This document shows positions 1 to 8,617 of a stretch of 64,000 bases of DNA, one piece after another. A program made the position numbers and the translations under genes. Every line of letters begins with the position of its first letter. The stretch's first letter is position 1. Location: NCBI GenBank assembly GCA_017745295.1, contig JAGHZR010000024.1:62001-126000 (forward strand). The letters are read 5' to 3'. The notes beneath the pieces are model-generated. The model saw only the letters and a list, made by a program, of their open reading frames with translations. It ran no database searches and was not told where the DNA came from. Source of the stretch: Novosphingobium sp. Its GTDB lineage: Bacteria > Pseudomonadota > Alphaproteobacteria > Sphingomonadales > Sphingomonadaceae.

Positions 1-734
1 CAGCCGAACAACAGGTCCTCGGCTTCTTCCAGCCCCAGCGCATGCCCCAGCCGATTGCCCGGCCCGCGCAGCCATGCCCCGAACTCGAGCTCGAAATCGA
101 GCATGGGTTCAGGGCCGAACGCCAGGTTTGCGCTGCCGGGCGGCGTTTCGAACTGTCCGGTCGGGCGAACCACCGGCCTGCCGCTGGCCATGACGGAGCT
201 TGCGCGGCCATTGTAGGCCACGGGGAGCGTCATGGCGGCCAGTTTGGGCGGATTGCCGCGGCCCATGCGGCGAATATGGTCGATCGAGGTGCAGAAATCG
301 GTAAAGGCGGTCGGACGCAGCGGCATCACCAGTTCGGCTCGCGCCATGGGAATGAGCATTGAGGCCAGTACGGCCGGATCGCCCGGCCCTCCTTCGCAGA
401 AAAGATCGGAGAGACGTGCGCGCAGCGCACTGACCGCTGCGGGCGCGCAGGTCAGGAGCGGAGCAAGTGAGGGCCCGGCAGCGGCTCCGGCCGCCTCCAT
501 GGCAAGCCCGTCCAGCAGGCCCGTCTGCAGTAGGGCGGCCAGGTCGATTATCTCATCGCCCAGCGCCACTCCGCCTTGCGTCGGCGCACCGGGGCCTGAC
601 GCGCGCCTGCGGAATTGCCCGAAAGGCAGGTTCTGGATCGGAAAGTCCTGCGCCTCGGCATTGGCCGCGGCCAGCCAAGATCGGCGCGCCGGATCATGCG
701 TGGCGTTGACTGCAAACCCAGTATCAGTGCGCAT
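1..734 (-). CDS. fahA: Fumarylacetoacetase (FAH), C-terminus beyond the window
   Basis: Hydrolyses fumarylacetoacetate to fumarate and acetoacetate, the last step of the homogentisate pathway. Reading leftward from ATG at 734, the first 244 codons are visible. The N-terminal domain carries the family signature DFPIQNLPFGQF near residue 30, and the catalytic domain shows FTDFCTSIDH followed by LPVAYNGRASSV and RPTGQ, then a metal-binding acidic stretch ending LDFELEFGAW. Family members are about 420 residues, so roughly 40% is missing past position 1. The start overlaps the stop of the upstream MBL-fold gene by 11 bases, which suggests translational coupling. The usual substrate-loop reading PIGYHGRASS is PVAYNGRASS here, so the true substrate may be a fumarylacetoacetate analogue rather than fumarylacetoacetate itself. 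Confidence 0.85.
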   Translation of the reverse strand, partial: MRTDTGFAVNATHDPARRSWLAAANAEAQDFPIQNLPFGQFRRRASGPGAPTQGGVALGDEIIDLAALLQTGLLDGLAMEAAGAAAGPSLAPLLTCAPAAVSALRARLSDLFCEGGPGDPAVLASMLIPMARAELVMPLRPTAFTDFCTSIDHIRRMGRGNPPKLAAMTLPVAYNGRASSVMASGRPVVRPTGQFETPPGSANLAFGPEPMLDFELEFGAWLRGPGNRLGHALGLEEAEDLLFG

Positions 735-1731
735 GGCCGCTTCCCGTCTGGCAGCCACATTCCTTCTGCAACGTCTTCTCGCGGCTGTACCGCCCCATCT
801 CTCCGAACAGGTCCCGCCCGTCCTCGGGCGGGATCGGCGCACCCCACTGGCGATAGAGCGCAAAGACATTGGCGACGATGCGTTCCGGATCGGTCCAGCC
901 GTCGTAGGCGCCCATGTCGATATCGCGGCCGGCGTCTTTCCAGCCCAGCCCCGCTTCGAAGCGAGCGCGGGCTTCATCGCGGACGTATTCGAAATAGCCC
1001 TTGAGGTTCGCCACGGCGCCCGTGTCCGTGATGGGGCCATGGCCCGGAACGACCACTGCGGGGGCGAGGTCGATGATGTATTGGCAGGCGGCGATCCAGT
1101 TTTCGACGGGGCCGTCCCAAATGATGGGATGGCCTTCGTTGAACAGCAGGTCCCCGGTAAACACGACATGGTCCTGCGGCACCCAGGCGATCGTATCGGA
1201 TGCGGTATGGGCGGGCCCCAGATCAACGAGATCGACCTGCTTGTCGCCTACGGTCAGGCTGAGGCAGCGTTCGAATGTGCGCGTGGGCATGGCAACGGAA
1301 TCGAGGTCGGACCAGTCGAACTTGCGGCCCATCGTTTCGTAGAGGAACGCTCCGGCATCCCCCATCTTTTCCCAGTTGTCGGCAAGGCTGGCGAACTGAC
1401 GCGGATTGAACTGCTTCATTTCGGCGGCCGTTTCGTGCGTCGCGATGATTTCCGCGCCCTCGATCAGGCCGTTGCCGACGAAGTGATCCGGGTTGGCGTG
1501 AGTGTTGACCAGCCGGTCGATACGATCGCCGCCGGGCACGCGTGCAAAGTCCCGAAGCATTTCGCGAGTCAGCGAGCGGCTCATCAGGGTATCCACGAGC
1601 AGCGTTTCCCCGGCCGACACGATCAGTCCGGCATTGGACCAGCCCCAGGTGCCGTCCGGCTGGACATAGCCGTAAATTCCATTGCCGATATCGTGCACAC
1701 CGTGCCGGAAAGGCCAGTTTGCCATTCTCAT
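724..1731 (-). CDS. MBL-fold metallo-hydrolase
   Basis: A 335-residue cytosolic metallo-beta-lactamase-fold hydrolase. The metal motif is THANPDHFVGN near residue 95, where the second His of HxHxDH is Asn, a variant known in one MBL subfamily. Further metal-site segments are FTGDLLFNEGH and VVPGHGPITD. Substrate unknown; its neighbours suggest a lactone or thioester formed in aromatic catabolism. I chose ATG at 1731 because GAGGAG lies just upstream; ATG at 1725 has better ribosome-binding spacing and is an equal alternative. A longer frame would start inside the palindromic operator at 1765-1784, which is unlikely. It is divergent from the TetR gene and overlaps the downstream fumarylacetoacetase start by 11 bases. 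Confidence 0.8.
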   Translation of the reverse strand: MRMANWPFRHGVHDIGNGIYGYVQPDGTWGWSNAGLIVSAGETLLVDTLMSRSLTREMLRDFARVPGGDRIDRLVNTHANPDHFVGNGLIEGAEIIATHETAAEMKQFNPRQFASLADNWEKMGDAGAFLYETMGRKFDWSDLDSVAMPTRTFERCLSLTVGDKQVDLVDLGPAHTASDTIAWVPQDHVVFTGDLLFNEGHPIIWDGPVENWIAACQYIIDLAPAVVVPGHGPITDTGAVANLKGYFEYVRDEARARFEAGLGWKDAGRDIDMGAYDGWTDPERIVANVFALYRQWGAPIPPEDGRDLFGEMGRYSREKTLQKECGCQTGSGHAH

Positions 1732-1764
1732 GCTCTCCTCTACCGGGATCGGTTCTAAGGTATA

Positions 1765-1784
1765 AATTCCTGTTCTCAAGAATT
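1765..1784. promoter_or_regulatory. Inverted-repeat operator between MBL gene and TetR gene
   Basis: AATTCCTG-N4-CAAGAATT, 8-base arms with one mismatch, in the 76-base divergent intergenic region. The same element recurs at 8138-8157 in front of the TonB receptor. Position and symmetry suit a TetR-family dimer, most simply the regulator at 1808. Regulator assignment is inference. Confidence 0.65.
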
Positions 1785-1807
1785 ATGTTTGCGGCTAACG
1801 GCGCAGC

Positions 1808-2467
1808 ATGGAAAAAAAGACCGTAACCAAGCGTGGCAAGGGCCGGCCGACAGCCGACGAGAATGGCGTCGGCCGTGAAACCCTGATCGATACGGCGGCC
1901 CGGCTGCTGCAGGAGCTGCCGCCGGCGCAGGTCTCGATCGCGGCAATCGGGCGGGAAGCGGGTGTCGACCCCGCGCTGATCCGGTACTACTTCGGCAATC
2001 GCGAAGCCTTGCTTTTCGAAGTCGCGCAGAAATTCGCGCAGCCCGCACAGGACGCAGCATCCCAAGACGAGGCCGGCGAGGACTGGGATGCGGCGGCGCA
2101 ACTGGAAACCTTCATCCACCGCACTTTCCGCTTCACACGGTCTGCCAAATACATGCAGCGCCTCATGATCGAGGAACTGGGCACCACGAAGTCCCCCATC
2201 ATCCAGCAGAAGCTCAAGGAATGGCAGCGGACGCCCGTCGCGTTCTACGAACGGCTGCAGGCGCGGGACGGCGGCGAAAAGCTCGGCGAATTCGACGCGC
2301 TGTTCCTGCATCTGGCCGTGGTCGGGATCAGCGATTTCTTCCAGGCCGGGTCCGCCGTGGTGAAGATGCTGGCTTCTGACGGCACGGATATCGAAGAGCT
2401 CGAGCAGCACTTCGAGGCCTTCGTCGTGCGCCTGCTGCTCGACGGCCTGCGCCGCCGGAACGATTGA
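1808..2467 (+). CDS. TetR/AcrR-family transcriptional regulator
   Basis: A 219-residue repressor with an N-terminal helix-turn-helix (residues about 24-70). The recognition region reads VSIAAIGREAGVDPALIRYYFGNREALL, typical of TetR proteins. The C-terminal ligand-binding domain is helical and shows no catalytic motif. It is divergent from the MBL/FAH operon and convergent with the FAH-family gene that ends at 2562. A palindrome directly upstream at 1765-1784 is repeated before the TonB receptor at 8086, so this protein probably controls itself, the MBL-FAH pair and the receptor-led operon. The effector is probably the aromatic substrate or a ring-cleavage product (inference). Confidence 0.85.
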   Translation: MEKKTVTKRGKGRPTADENGVGRETLIDTAARLLQELPPAQVSIAAIGREAGVDPALIRYYFGNREALLFEVAQKFAQPAQDAASQDEAGEDWDAAAQLETFIHRTFRFTRSAKYMQRLMIEELGTTKSPIIQQKLKEWQRTPVAFYERLQARDGGEKLGEFDALFLHLAVVGISDFFQAGSAVVKMLASDGTDIEELEQHFEAFVVRLLLDGLRRRND

Positions 2468-2561
2468 TGCCGTCCGGGTCGCGAACGAAGCGGGCGAGGT
2501 GCAGGCCGATCGCCGACGGCTTTCCGGTAGCATCTATCCGACCCCTTGCGCTAAAGGCGCA

Positions 2562-3521
2562 TCACACTTCGGCGACGCAGGGATTGCGCTGAAGGCCCAG
2601 TCCGGTAATCGATCCCTCCATTACGTCTCCGGCCTTGAGATGGATGCCGAAGGCCGACCCGTTGCCGTAAGGCGATCCGGTGCAGAGCAGGTCACCCGGC
2701 TCCAGAACCACCAGTTCGGACAGGAAGGCGATCTGCCGCGCGATGCCGATCATCATGTCCGATGTGCTTTCGTCCTGGTACAGCGTGCCGTTGACCGACA
2801 GGCGGATATTCAGCGCATAGGGATCGGGGACGCGGTCCCTCGGCACGATAAGCGGACCGAACGGCAGGAAGGTCGGGAAGCTCTTGCCCGCGAGCCAGTC
2901 GGGGCCGATGGCGGAACCATCGCGCCGGAAGATCAGTTCGCGGGCCGTCACGTCGTTGACGATGGCGAAGCCGGCGACATGGTCCATCGCCTGTTCGGAG
3001 CCGACATGGCGACAGCGCTTGCCGATGACGACGCCGAGTTCCAGTTCCCAGTCGGGCTTCTGAACATTGCGCGGCAGGATCACGGTGTCGTTCGGACCGA
3101 TCACGCTCGAGGGCAGCTTGATGAAGCAGAAGGGCGTTGCGTGCGCGGCCCTGTCGTCCATGATCTTCTCTGCATTGGCTCGCAACTCCTCCGGCGACAT
3201 CCCGTCCTGTCCCGCCGTCTGCATCGAAGGATCGCCCATCATCAGGCCGATCACGTGCTTGCGGTAATTGGCACCGGTGCAGAATATCTGGCGCGGTATG
3301 TAGGGGGCCAGCGCTTTGCGCGGGTCGAATGCGACCGAATCCGGCCAAGCGATATCGCCGAGACGGGCGATCGCCTGTGCCGTCTCCTCCCAGCGACCGA
3401 GCAAGGAGAGCATGTCGCCCTCGATACCGGCGCTAAAGAGCGGCAGCGCCCGGTCTCCCCGGACAAGTGCGGGCTGCGCTTTACCGTCGAGCGACAGGGT
3501 CGCCAGTCCAAGATTGCTCAT
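2562..3521 (-). CDS. Fumarylacetoacetate hydrolase-family protein
   Basis: A 319-residue FAH-superfamily enzyme of the hydratase/hydrolase/decarboxylase type that acts on open-chain ring-cleavage products. Visible landmarks are QIFCTGANYRKHV, the metal-binding run DWELELGVVIGK, NDVTARE, GKSFPTFLPFGP and CTGSPYGNG near the C-terminus. Start chosen at ATG 3521, preceded by AAGAGGAAG; an upstream in-frame ATG at 3542 lacks a ribosome-binding site. It is the last gene of the receptor - extradiol dioxygenase - monooxygenase unit, 22 bases after the monooxygenase stop, and so is the likely hydrolase of the dioxygenase product. It is much shorter than the fumarylacetoacetase at 1-734 and belongs to a different branch of the superfamily. 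Confidence 0.85.
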   Translation of the reverse strand: MSNLGLATLSLDGKAQPALVRGDRALPLFSAGIEGDMLSLLGRWEETAQAIARLGDIAWPDSVAFDPRKALAPYIPRQIFCTGANYRKHVIGLMMGDPSMQTAGQDGMSPEELRANAEKIMDDRAAHATPFCFIKLPSSVIGPNDTVILPRNVQKPDWELELGVVIGKRCRHVGSEQAMDHVAGFAIVNDVTARELIFRRDGSAIGPDWLAGKSFPTFLPFGPLIVPRDRVPDPYALNIRLSVNGTLYQDESTSDMMIGIARQIAFLSELVVLEPGDLLCTGSPYGNGSAFGIHLKAGDVMEGSITGLGLQRNPCVAEV

Positions 3522-3543
3522 GGCTTCCTCTTTTCCGGTCATC

Positions 3544-4659
3544 TCAATAGGGTTTCTGCAGGCGGGCCATGGTGTCGCCCAGCATGGAGTTGGCTTCGAC
3601 CTGATCGCCGCCGCTCATTTCTATCTCGCCGATGCGGACGGAATTCTCGACCACGAGCCGGGCGCGCTCAAGGCGGCGCGCCATGAAGGATGTCAGCGCT
3701 GCACCGACATCCTGCGTGCGTGCCATCTCTTCCGCCAGCACGAGCCCATCCTCGACCGCCATGCCCGCGCCCGATGCCATGTGCGGCGTCGTTGCATGGG
3801 CGGCATCGCCGATCAGGACCACGCGTCCCCTGAACCACGGCTCGGGCAGGAGAAGCCATTCCAGCGGTCGATAGTTCACCAGCGAATGTTTGCCGAGCGC
3901 CGCGCGGATCTGCGGAACATAGCCGCCAAACGGCTCCAGCAAGGCCTTCAGGTGATCGACTTGCTCGGCTGGCTCGAACCGGCGGTTGTCGGGCACGTGC
4001 TCCAGCACGAAGAGATAGAGCTTCGTTTCCGAAATCGGGTTGAATCCCAGCTTCACGGGACCGCCGAAGACCATCTCTGCCCGATCCAGTCCAGGCGGGC
4101 GGTCGGCGATGGCCCGCCAGCATCCCTGGCCCGTGAAGCGGGGCTTGTTGGCGTGGGGAAAGAGCATCGACCGGGTGTCGGAATAGATTCCGTCCGCGCC
4201 GACCACCAGTTTGTAGTGCCCTTCGCTCCCGTCGTCGAACCGCACCCTCGCGGCCCTGTCGGTTTCAGTGATCTCGGTCGCACGCAGGCCCAGTCGCACC
4301 GCAATATCGGCACGGCGGACATGGCTGGACAGTATCTCATGCAGGGCAGGCCGCATGATCCCGCCGCTGGAGCGGATCGGCGCGGGGTTCGTGTCCGCCG
4401 GAACTTCGAACAGCAAGGAACCGTCGATCGCCCTTCCACGCATGCCAGAGCCGATATGCCCGCGTGCCCGAACCTCCTCGAGGATACCGAGATCGTCGAA
4501 AGCGCGCAGGGACAGGCCGGTAACGCTGATCCCGGCGCCGTAGACCCGCCAGCCGGGATCAGCATCTATCAGTTCTACTTTCGTGCCGCTGCGCGCAAGC
4601 GCAAGGGCGGCGGACATCCCACCGACGCCGCCGCCGATGACCAATACAGTCTCGCTCAT
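3544..4659 (-). CDS. FAD-dependent aromatic monooxygenase (salicylate hydroxylase-like)
   Basis: A 371-residue class A flavoprotein hydroxylase. The N-terminal Rossmann fingerprint VLVIGGGVGGMSAALALARSG starts at residue 4, and the second FAD site is RGRVVLIGDAAHATTPHMASGAG near residue 275, with the intermediate motif VVGADGIYSDTR near residue 155. It should use NAD(P)H and O2 to hydroxylate an aromatic acid or phenol, making the catechol-type substrate for the adjacent extradiol dioxygenase. ATG at 4659 is preceded by GGAAGG and overlaps the dioxygenase stop in an ATGA tetranucleotide, indicating translational coupling. The substrate cannot be named from sequence. Confidence 0.85.
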   Translation of the reverse strand: MSETVLVIGGGVGGMSAALALARSGTKVELIDADPGWRVYGAGISVTGLSLRAFDDLGILEEVRARGHIGSGMRGRAIDGSLLFEVPADTNPAPIRSSGGIMRPALHEILSSHVRRADIAVRLGLRATEITETDRAARVRFDDGSEGHYKLVVGADGIYSDTRSMLFPHANKPRFTGQGCWRAIADRPPGLDRAEMVFGGPVKLGFNPISETKLYLFVLEHVPDNRRFEPAEQVDHLKALLEPFGGYVPQIRAALGKHSLVNYRPLEWLLLPEPWFRGRVVLIGDAAHATTPHMASGAGMAVEDGLVLAEEMARTQDVGAALTSFMARRLERARLVVENSVRIGEIEMSGGDQVEANSMLGDTMARLQKPY

Positions 4660-5564
4660 TTCGGAACCTTCCAAAGCCCGGCGTCGGGACTCATTTCCGC
4701 GTGGGGCTTGTTGCCGGCGATGATGCGCCCGGTTCCCCACTGATCCATCACCTCAAGGCCCGGGGTGTAGACCGTGGGCCGCCAGCTTCCCTCATCCACC
4801 GTCTCGAGATCGGAGGTGTATTCCACCGTGTTCCTGTTCGGCGTCGAATAATAGCTGAACGTGTTGTTGCCGGCGGTGTGGCGGCCCGGCCCCCATTGCA
4901 GTTCCACGCCGGCTTTCGTCAGTTTTCCAAGCCCTTTCATCAACGCATCGACGGAGGCGACATCGAAAGCGACATGGTTGAGTGCAGGCGGTCCGGGCAG
5001 GATAGCCAGGCGGTGGTGGGCCGGGTTGCACCTCAGGAAGACCATGAAGTCGCCGAGCCAGTCGGACAGGCGAAAGCCCAGGGTTCCGCGGTACCAGGCC
5101 TCCAGGTCCTTGTGCCTAGGCGAATGCAGCACGACATGACTGATCTGCAGAGGGAGCAACTCCTGATCGGCCGCCGTACGGCAGGCGCGCGGCGTGGCTT
5201 CAGCCACGATTTCAACGGCCCGCCCCTCCGGATCGAAGAAGCGAAAGGCATATCCGCCACCCGGAGCGTCCGACGGCCCGGGTTCGCATATGATCTGCGC
5301 GCCGCTGGCCAGCACCTGCCCATGAAGCGCATGAAGGTCCGCGAGGCTGGCCGCGGTCAGGCCGATCAGGTCGGTCTTCTTCTCGTCGTCCTGGCGCAAT
5401 CTCAGGACGTAGGGGTGCGGGGATGCAGCCGCCGCAAGATAGATCATCCCGTCCACCTCGGCGACTTCGACAAGACCCCAGTCCTCGCGGAAGAAGGCGC
5501 GTTCGCTATCCAGGTCCGGCACCGCCAGCGCAACGAATTGCAAGTCATTCACGGAAGCCGTCAT
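4656..5564 (-). CDS. Type I extradiol dioxygenase-like VOC protein
   Basis: A 302-residue protein of two vicinal-oxygen-chelate domains, like 2,3-dihydroxybiphenyl 1,2-dioxygenases. The C-terminal domain starts about residue 140 and keeps the expected 2-His-1-Glu iron ligands: ISHVVLH, LNHVAFDV and NTVEYTSD. It also has the family segment PGRHTAGNNTFSYY. The N-terminal domain (LQFVALAVPDL) has lost metal ligands, as is usual. Predicted to open a catechol-type ring with O2. It is the second gene of the leftward unit, 68 bases after the TonB receptor, and is translationally coupled to the monooxygenase. Length fits the family norm of about 290-310 residues. Confidence 0.85.
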   Translation of the reverse strand: MTASVNDLQFVALAVPDLDSERAFFREDWGLVEVAEVDGMIYLAAAASPHPYVLRLRQDDEKKTDLIGLTAASLADLHALHGQVLASGAQIICEPGPSDAPGGGYAFRFFDPEGRAVEIVAEATPRACRTAADQELLPLQISHVVLHSPRHKDLEAWYRGTLGFRLSDWLGDFMVFLRCNPAHHRLAILPGPPALNHVAFDVASVDALMKGLGKLTKAGVELQWGPGRHTAGNNTFSYYSTPNRNTVEYTSDLETVDEGSWRPTVYTPGLEVMDQWGTGRIIAGNKPHAEMSPDAGLWKVPK

Positions 5565-5598
5565 GGTATTCCCTTTTCGATTTTCATGCCCCGATTCC

Positions 5599-5619
5599 CG
5601 AATCTGGAAATTCCAGTTT
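5599..5619. other. Short hairpin or operator-like palindrome between receptor and dioxygenase
   Basis: CTGGAA-A-TTCCAG is a perfect inverted repeat that extends outward to about ten bases per arm with one mismatch. It lies between the receptor stop (5633) and the dioxygenase start (5564). There is no U-tract, so it could be an RNA stability or processing element or a second operator rather than a terminator. Confidence 0.4.
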
Positions 5620-5632
5620 CAGGCCGGTCGGC

Positions 5633-8086
5633 TCAGAAGCGTACATTGGCGCGCAGGCCATAGGTGCGCGGTTGCTCCGCGTTGGCGACGAAGAGATTGG
5701 CGTTGTTGATGGTGGCGCCGACCAGTCTGCGGCTGTTGCCGAGGTTGAAGACATAGGCCGTGATCGACCACGCTTCGCCTGCGTCCGCCACGGTCGCAGA
5801 GACGGTACTGACGAAATTGGCCTTGCCGCGAAGATAGGCCAGGTAATCGGCGCTGGAATAGGTGGTGCTGCGGTAGCGTGTGCCCGCCTGCAGGATCAGG
5901 TCGACGCCGCCCATCGGCACAGTCTGCTGACCGTTCAGCGTGAAGGACCACTTGGGTGCGTTGAAAGCCGATCGGCCCGAGCAGTCGACCTGATAGACGC
6001 CGTAGCTCGTTCCGCCCGGTGTCGTCTGGGTAGTCGGAGTGTAGGAGCAGGCAGTGTTGGGCGGCATCCCCTGGTTCGGGGCATAATAGACGAAGCTGTC
6101 ATAGCGCGTATGCAGGTATTGCACGCTAGCCGACAGCAGAGTGTCGGGCGTGGCCTTGAACTCGACGTCCAGGTCCGCGCCCTTGATCGTGCTGGAACCG
6201 ATGTTGCGCGTCAGCAGTACCGTCGAGGGTGGATCGCCAAGGTCGTAACCGAACTGGCTGAACTGCTGATTGCGGTATTTCCAGAGGAACGCTTCGAGAT
6301 TGACCTGCAGGCGGCCGTTCATGAACCGGTTCTTCGAGCCGACGGTATAGGCGTCGAGCGTCTCGGGCCTGTAGGACTCCAGTCCGCGGGCGAACGAAAA
6401 GCCACCGGCGTGATAGCCGGTCTCGAAACTGGCGTAGAGCATGTTGACCGCGGAGAGATCGTATTGCGCCGCCAGGCGGTACGTGAATTTCGTGTTCTTC
6501 AGTCCGGACGCGATCCTGATGGGCGAGAGCAGGACGAACGGCGCGGTCTGCGAGCCGCCGAGGGCGGGGGGCAGAACGAAGAGCGGCACCGGCGTCACCG
6601 GTACGCCGGCATCGGCATAGAAGCCTTCCACCGCCGATCCACTCGTGGCCAATGGCGTTAAGGGAAGCGTCGGACAGCTGTTGCCCAGCGACGGGTTGCC
6701 GCAGAAGAGGATGTAGACGTTCGAAATACCGTCGAATCTCTTGCGGTCCGACGTGTAGCGGCCTGCCGCGGTAAGCGTCAGCTTGTCGATCGGGCGGAAC
6801 GAGACCTTGCCGAAACCGGCCCAGGATTTCGTCTGCGTCTCGAAGTCCTGATAAGGAGTAAGTACGAACTGATTGTAGTAGGCCCCGGCCTTGATCTTTT
6901 CGTCGAAATACATGCCGCCGACAAGGTAATCGAGCGAAGTCGACAGTTCGCCGGACCACCGTGCCTCAAGGCTGGCCTGCCTGTCATTTTCCTTCGACCC
7001 GGCTTCGCGGAATATTCCCGTGAAGCTGTAATCGATGCGCGCTTCGCGCCAGGCGGGCTGGATCGTCAGTGTGCCGGCATCGGTCTTGTAGTTGAGCTCC
7101 GCCGTAATGCCCCAGTAGTCGTTGTCGTTGTTCGAAACCCCATCCGCAACGGCTCCGGCCCGACCGGCCTGGTAGATGTAACGGCTGGCGAGATAGGCTT
7201 GCGACTCGACATCGCCGATGCCCTTCTGCGGGGAGTAACCCGAAGGCGTGAAGCTGTACCCCGCAAAGCCGCTCGCGCCGTATTTCGGGTCAAGCGCACC
7301 GAGATAATAGCCCGAGGCGCTTGCCCCGCCCTGGTGCGAATAGTCGGCGGCAATCCGCAGATCGAGATTGTAGGACGGCTCCGCATAGATCTGCAGACGA
7401 CCACCGTATTCGCGCTGGTTGCCCGTACCATCGCTGAGGAAGGCATCATGCCGCGAAAGATTGCCTGACAGACGCATGGCGACATTGGCCCCCAGGGGCA
7501 CGTTGAGGGCAGCCTGGGCGGTCAACCAGTCGTAATTGCCGTAGCCGGCAGTGACGTCTCCGCTCGACCTTCCCAGTACGGGCTTGTTGGGAATGACGTT
7601 GATTGCCCCGCCCGTGGCGTTGCGACCGTACAGCGTGCCCTGCGGTCCCTTCAGCACCTCGACGCGAGCGAGGTCGTAGAACATGCCCGAAGTCGAACTC
7701 GGGCGCCCGATGTAGACGCCGTCATAATTGAAGGCGATTGCGGGGTCGGAATAGGCGTTTACGGTGTTGTTGCCGACCCCTCGCACATAAAAGGTGGTCG
7801 TGCCGCCTGCGCCGCCCACTGCCGCCAGTGCCGGCGATGCCCGCGCGAGATCCTCGGCTCGGGTGACGATCTGCTGTTTGAGATCGTCGGTGGAGACGAC
7901 ATCGATCGGCACCGGCGATTTCTGTGCGCTTTGGCTGATGCGTTCGGCAGTGACGATGATATCGGCCAGCACGTCGCTGGATTTCTCGGATGAATTCTCC
8001 ACTTGGGCATAAGCGGGCAAGGACGGCGCGATCGTCAGGATCGCGCTTATGGCAAGGCCAGACACACCACGTCCGATGGCGTTCAT
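5633..8086 (-). CDS. TonB-dependent outer-membrane receptor
   Basis: An 817-residue outer-membrane transporter. It has a Sec signal peptide ending PAYAQ near residue 28, a TonB-box-like segment ADIIVTAERISQ, a plug domain (VRGVGNNTV, RVEVLKGPQGTLYGRN, GGAINVIPNKP) and a beta-barrel closing with an aromatic residue (LRANVRF). This oar-like plug is typical of sphingomonad receptors for aromatic or oligomeric substrates. ATG at 8086 is preceded by GGGAGGAGAG; the frame continues upstream without a ribosome-binding site. It leads the dioxygenase-monooxygenase-hydrolase unit, so it probably imports that pathway's substrate. An operator-like palindrome lies 52 bases upstream at 8138-8157. Confidence 0.9.
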   Translation of the reverse strand: MNAIGRGVSGLAISAILTIAPSLPAYAQVENSSEKSSDVLADIIVTAERISQSAQKSPVPIDVVSTDDLKQQIVTRAEDLARASPALAAVGGAGGTTTFYVRGVGNNTVNAYSDPAIAFNYDGVYIGRPSSTSGMFYDLARVEVLKGPQGTLYGRNATGGAINVIPNKPVLGRSSGDVTAGYGNYDWLTAQAALNVPLGANVAMRLSGNLSRHDAFLSDGTGNQREYGGRLQIYAEPSYNLDLRIAADYSHQGGASASGYYLGALDPKYGASGFAGYSFTPSGYSPQKGIGDVESQAYLASRYIYQAGRAGAVADGVSNNDNDYWGITAELNYKTDAGTLTIQPAWREARIDYSFTGIFREAGSKENDRQASLEARWSGELSTSLDYLVGGMYFDEKIKAGAYYNQFVLTPYQDFETQTKSWAGFGKVSFRPIDKLTLTAAGRYTSDRKRFDGISNVYILFCGNPSLGNSCPTLPLTPLATSGSAVEGFYADAGVPVTPVPLFVLPPALGGSQTAPFVLLSPIRIASGLKNTKFTYRLAAQYDLSAVNMLYASFETGYHAGGFSFARGLESYRPETLDAYTVGSKNRFMNGRLQVNLEAFLWKYRNQQFSQFGYDLGDPPSTVLLTRNIGSSTIKGADLDVEFKATPDTLLSASVQYLHTRYDSFVYYAPNQGMPPNTACSYTPTTQTTPGGTSYGVYQVDCSGRSAFNAPKWSFTLNGQQTVPMGGVDLILQAGTRYRSTTYSSADYLAYLRGKANFVSTVSATVADAGEAWSITAYVFNLGNSRRLVGATINNANLFVANAEQPRTYGLRANVRF

Positions 8087-8137
8087 CGCTTCTCTCCTCC
8101 CAAAGTAGCCAGATTTATTCCCGGTCGTAGGATTTAT

Positions 8138-8157
8138 AATTCCTGCTAACATGAATT
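8138..8157. promoter_or_regulatory. Second copy of the TetR-type operator, upstream of the receptor
   Basis: AATTCCTG-N4-CATGAATT, one mismatch in 8-base arms; two further flanking pairs (AT outside left, AT outside right) extend the dyad. The same half-site and 4-base spacer occur at 1765-1784, so both leftward units are probably under one regulator. Confidence 0.65.
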
Positions 8158-8617
8158 ATGGGGCCGATCAATGCACTCGATCGAAGGCGCCGCAGATTTT
8201 GCTGCCGGGCCGCAACCGGCTGCGAACTGCGCGGTCAGGCACCGCTCGGAGCACATCCGCGCATTGTGGCTGGGCCGGGATTTGACCGGTTCGAAAGGTC
8301 GGGAAACAGGCGATGTTGCGCCCGGCATTCACGCCCTGTGGCGCGTGAAAAATTCACCGCGTCCACGGTTGTACGACCGCAGCCTCGGGCAAAGCGCGAG
8401 GTCGCGGGAACGAACCTCACTTTTCAGGTTGAGAAGCGGTACGGGCGCCGCAAAAGCCCATCTTTTTTGGGACCTGGTTAGGTGCTCGTCCTTTACGAGC
8501 GCCAGGACGCGCGGACTTTTATCTCGGCCAACGTCTTTGCACCGAAGGAGCGGGACATGCCCATCAACCGCTTAACGATCGGGACAGCCAACCCACGATC
8601 GCGCCGTAGCCCGCCAA
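8158..8617. other. Intergenic region without a convincing gene
   Basis: About 460 bases between the receptor promoter and the glutathione reductase stop. Open frames here lack ribosome-binding sites and recognisable protein sequence. The only structure seen is a hairpin at 8481-8503 (GGTGCTCGT, loop CCTTT, ACGAGCGCC), about 115 bases downstream of the glutathione reductase gene; it has no U-tract on either side and could be its 3-prime stem-loop. Confidence 0.5.

Noticed and set aside
232..1758. A 508-codon rightward open frame
   Set aside because: It is antisense to the fumarylacetoacetase and MBL-fold genes and shows no protein-family features.
2547..2561. Hairpin TGCGC-TAAAG-GCGCA between the convergent TetR and FAH-family genes
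   Set aside because: Only five paired bases and no T-run; too weak to call a terminator with confidence.
8158..8575. Two overlapping small rightward frames upstream of the receptor
   Set aside because: They lack ribosome-binding sites and coherent protein sequence, and they begin within or just after the operator.
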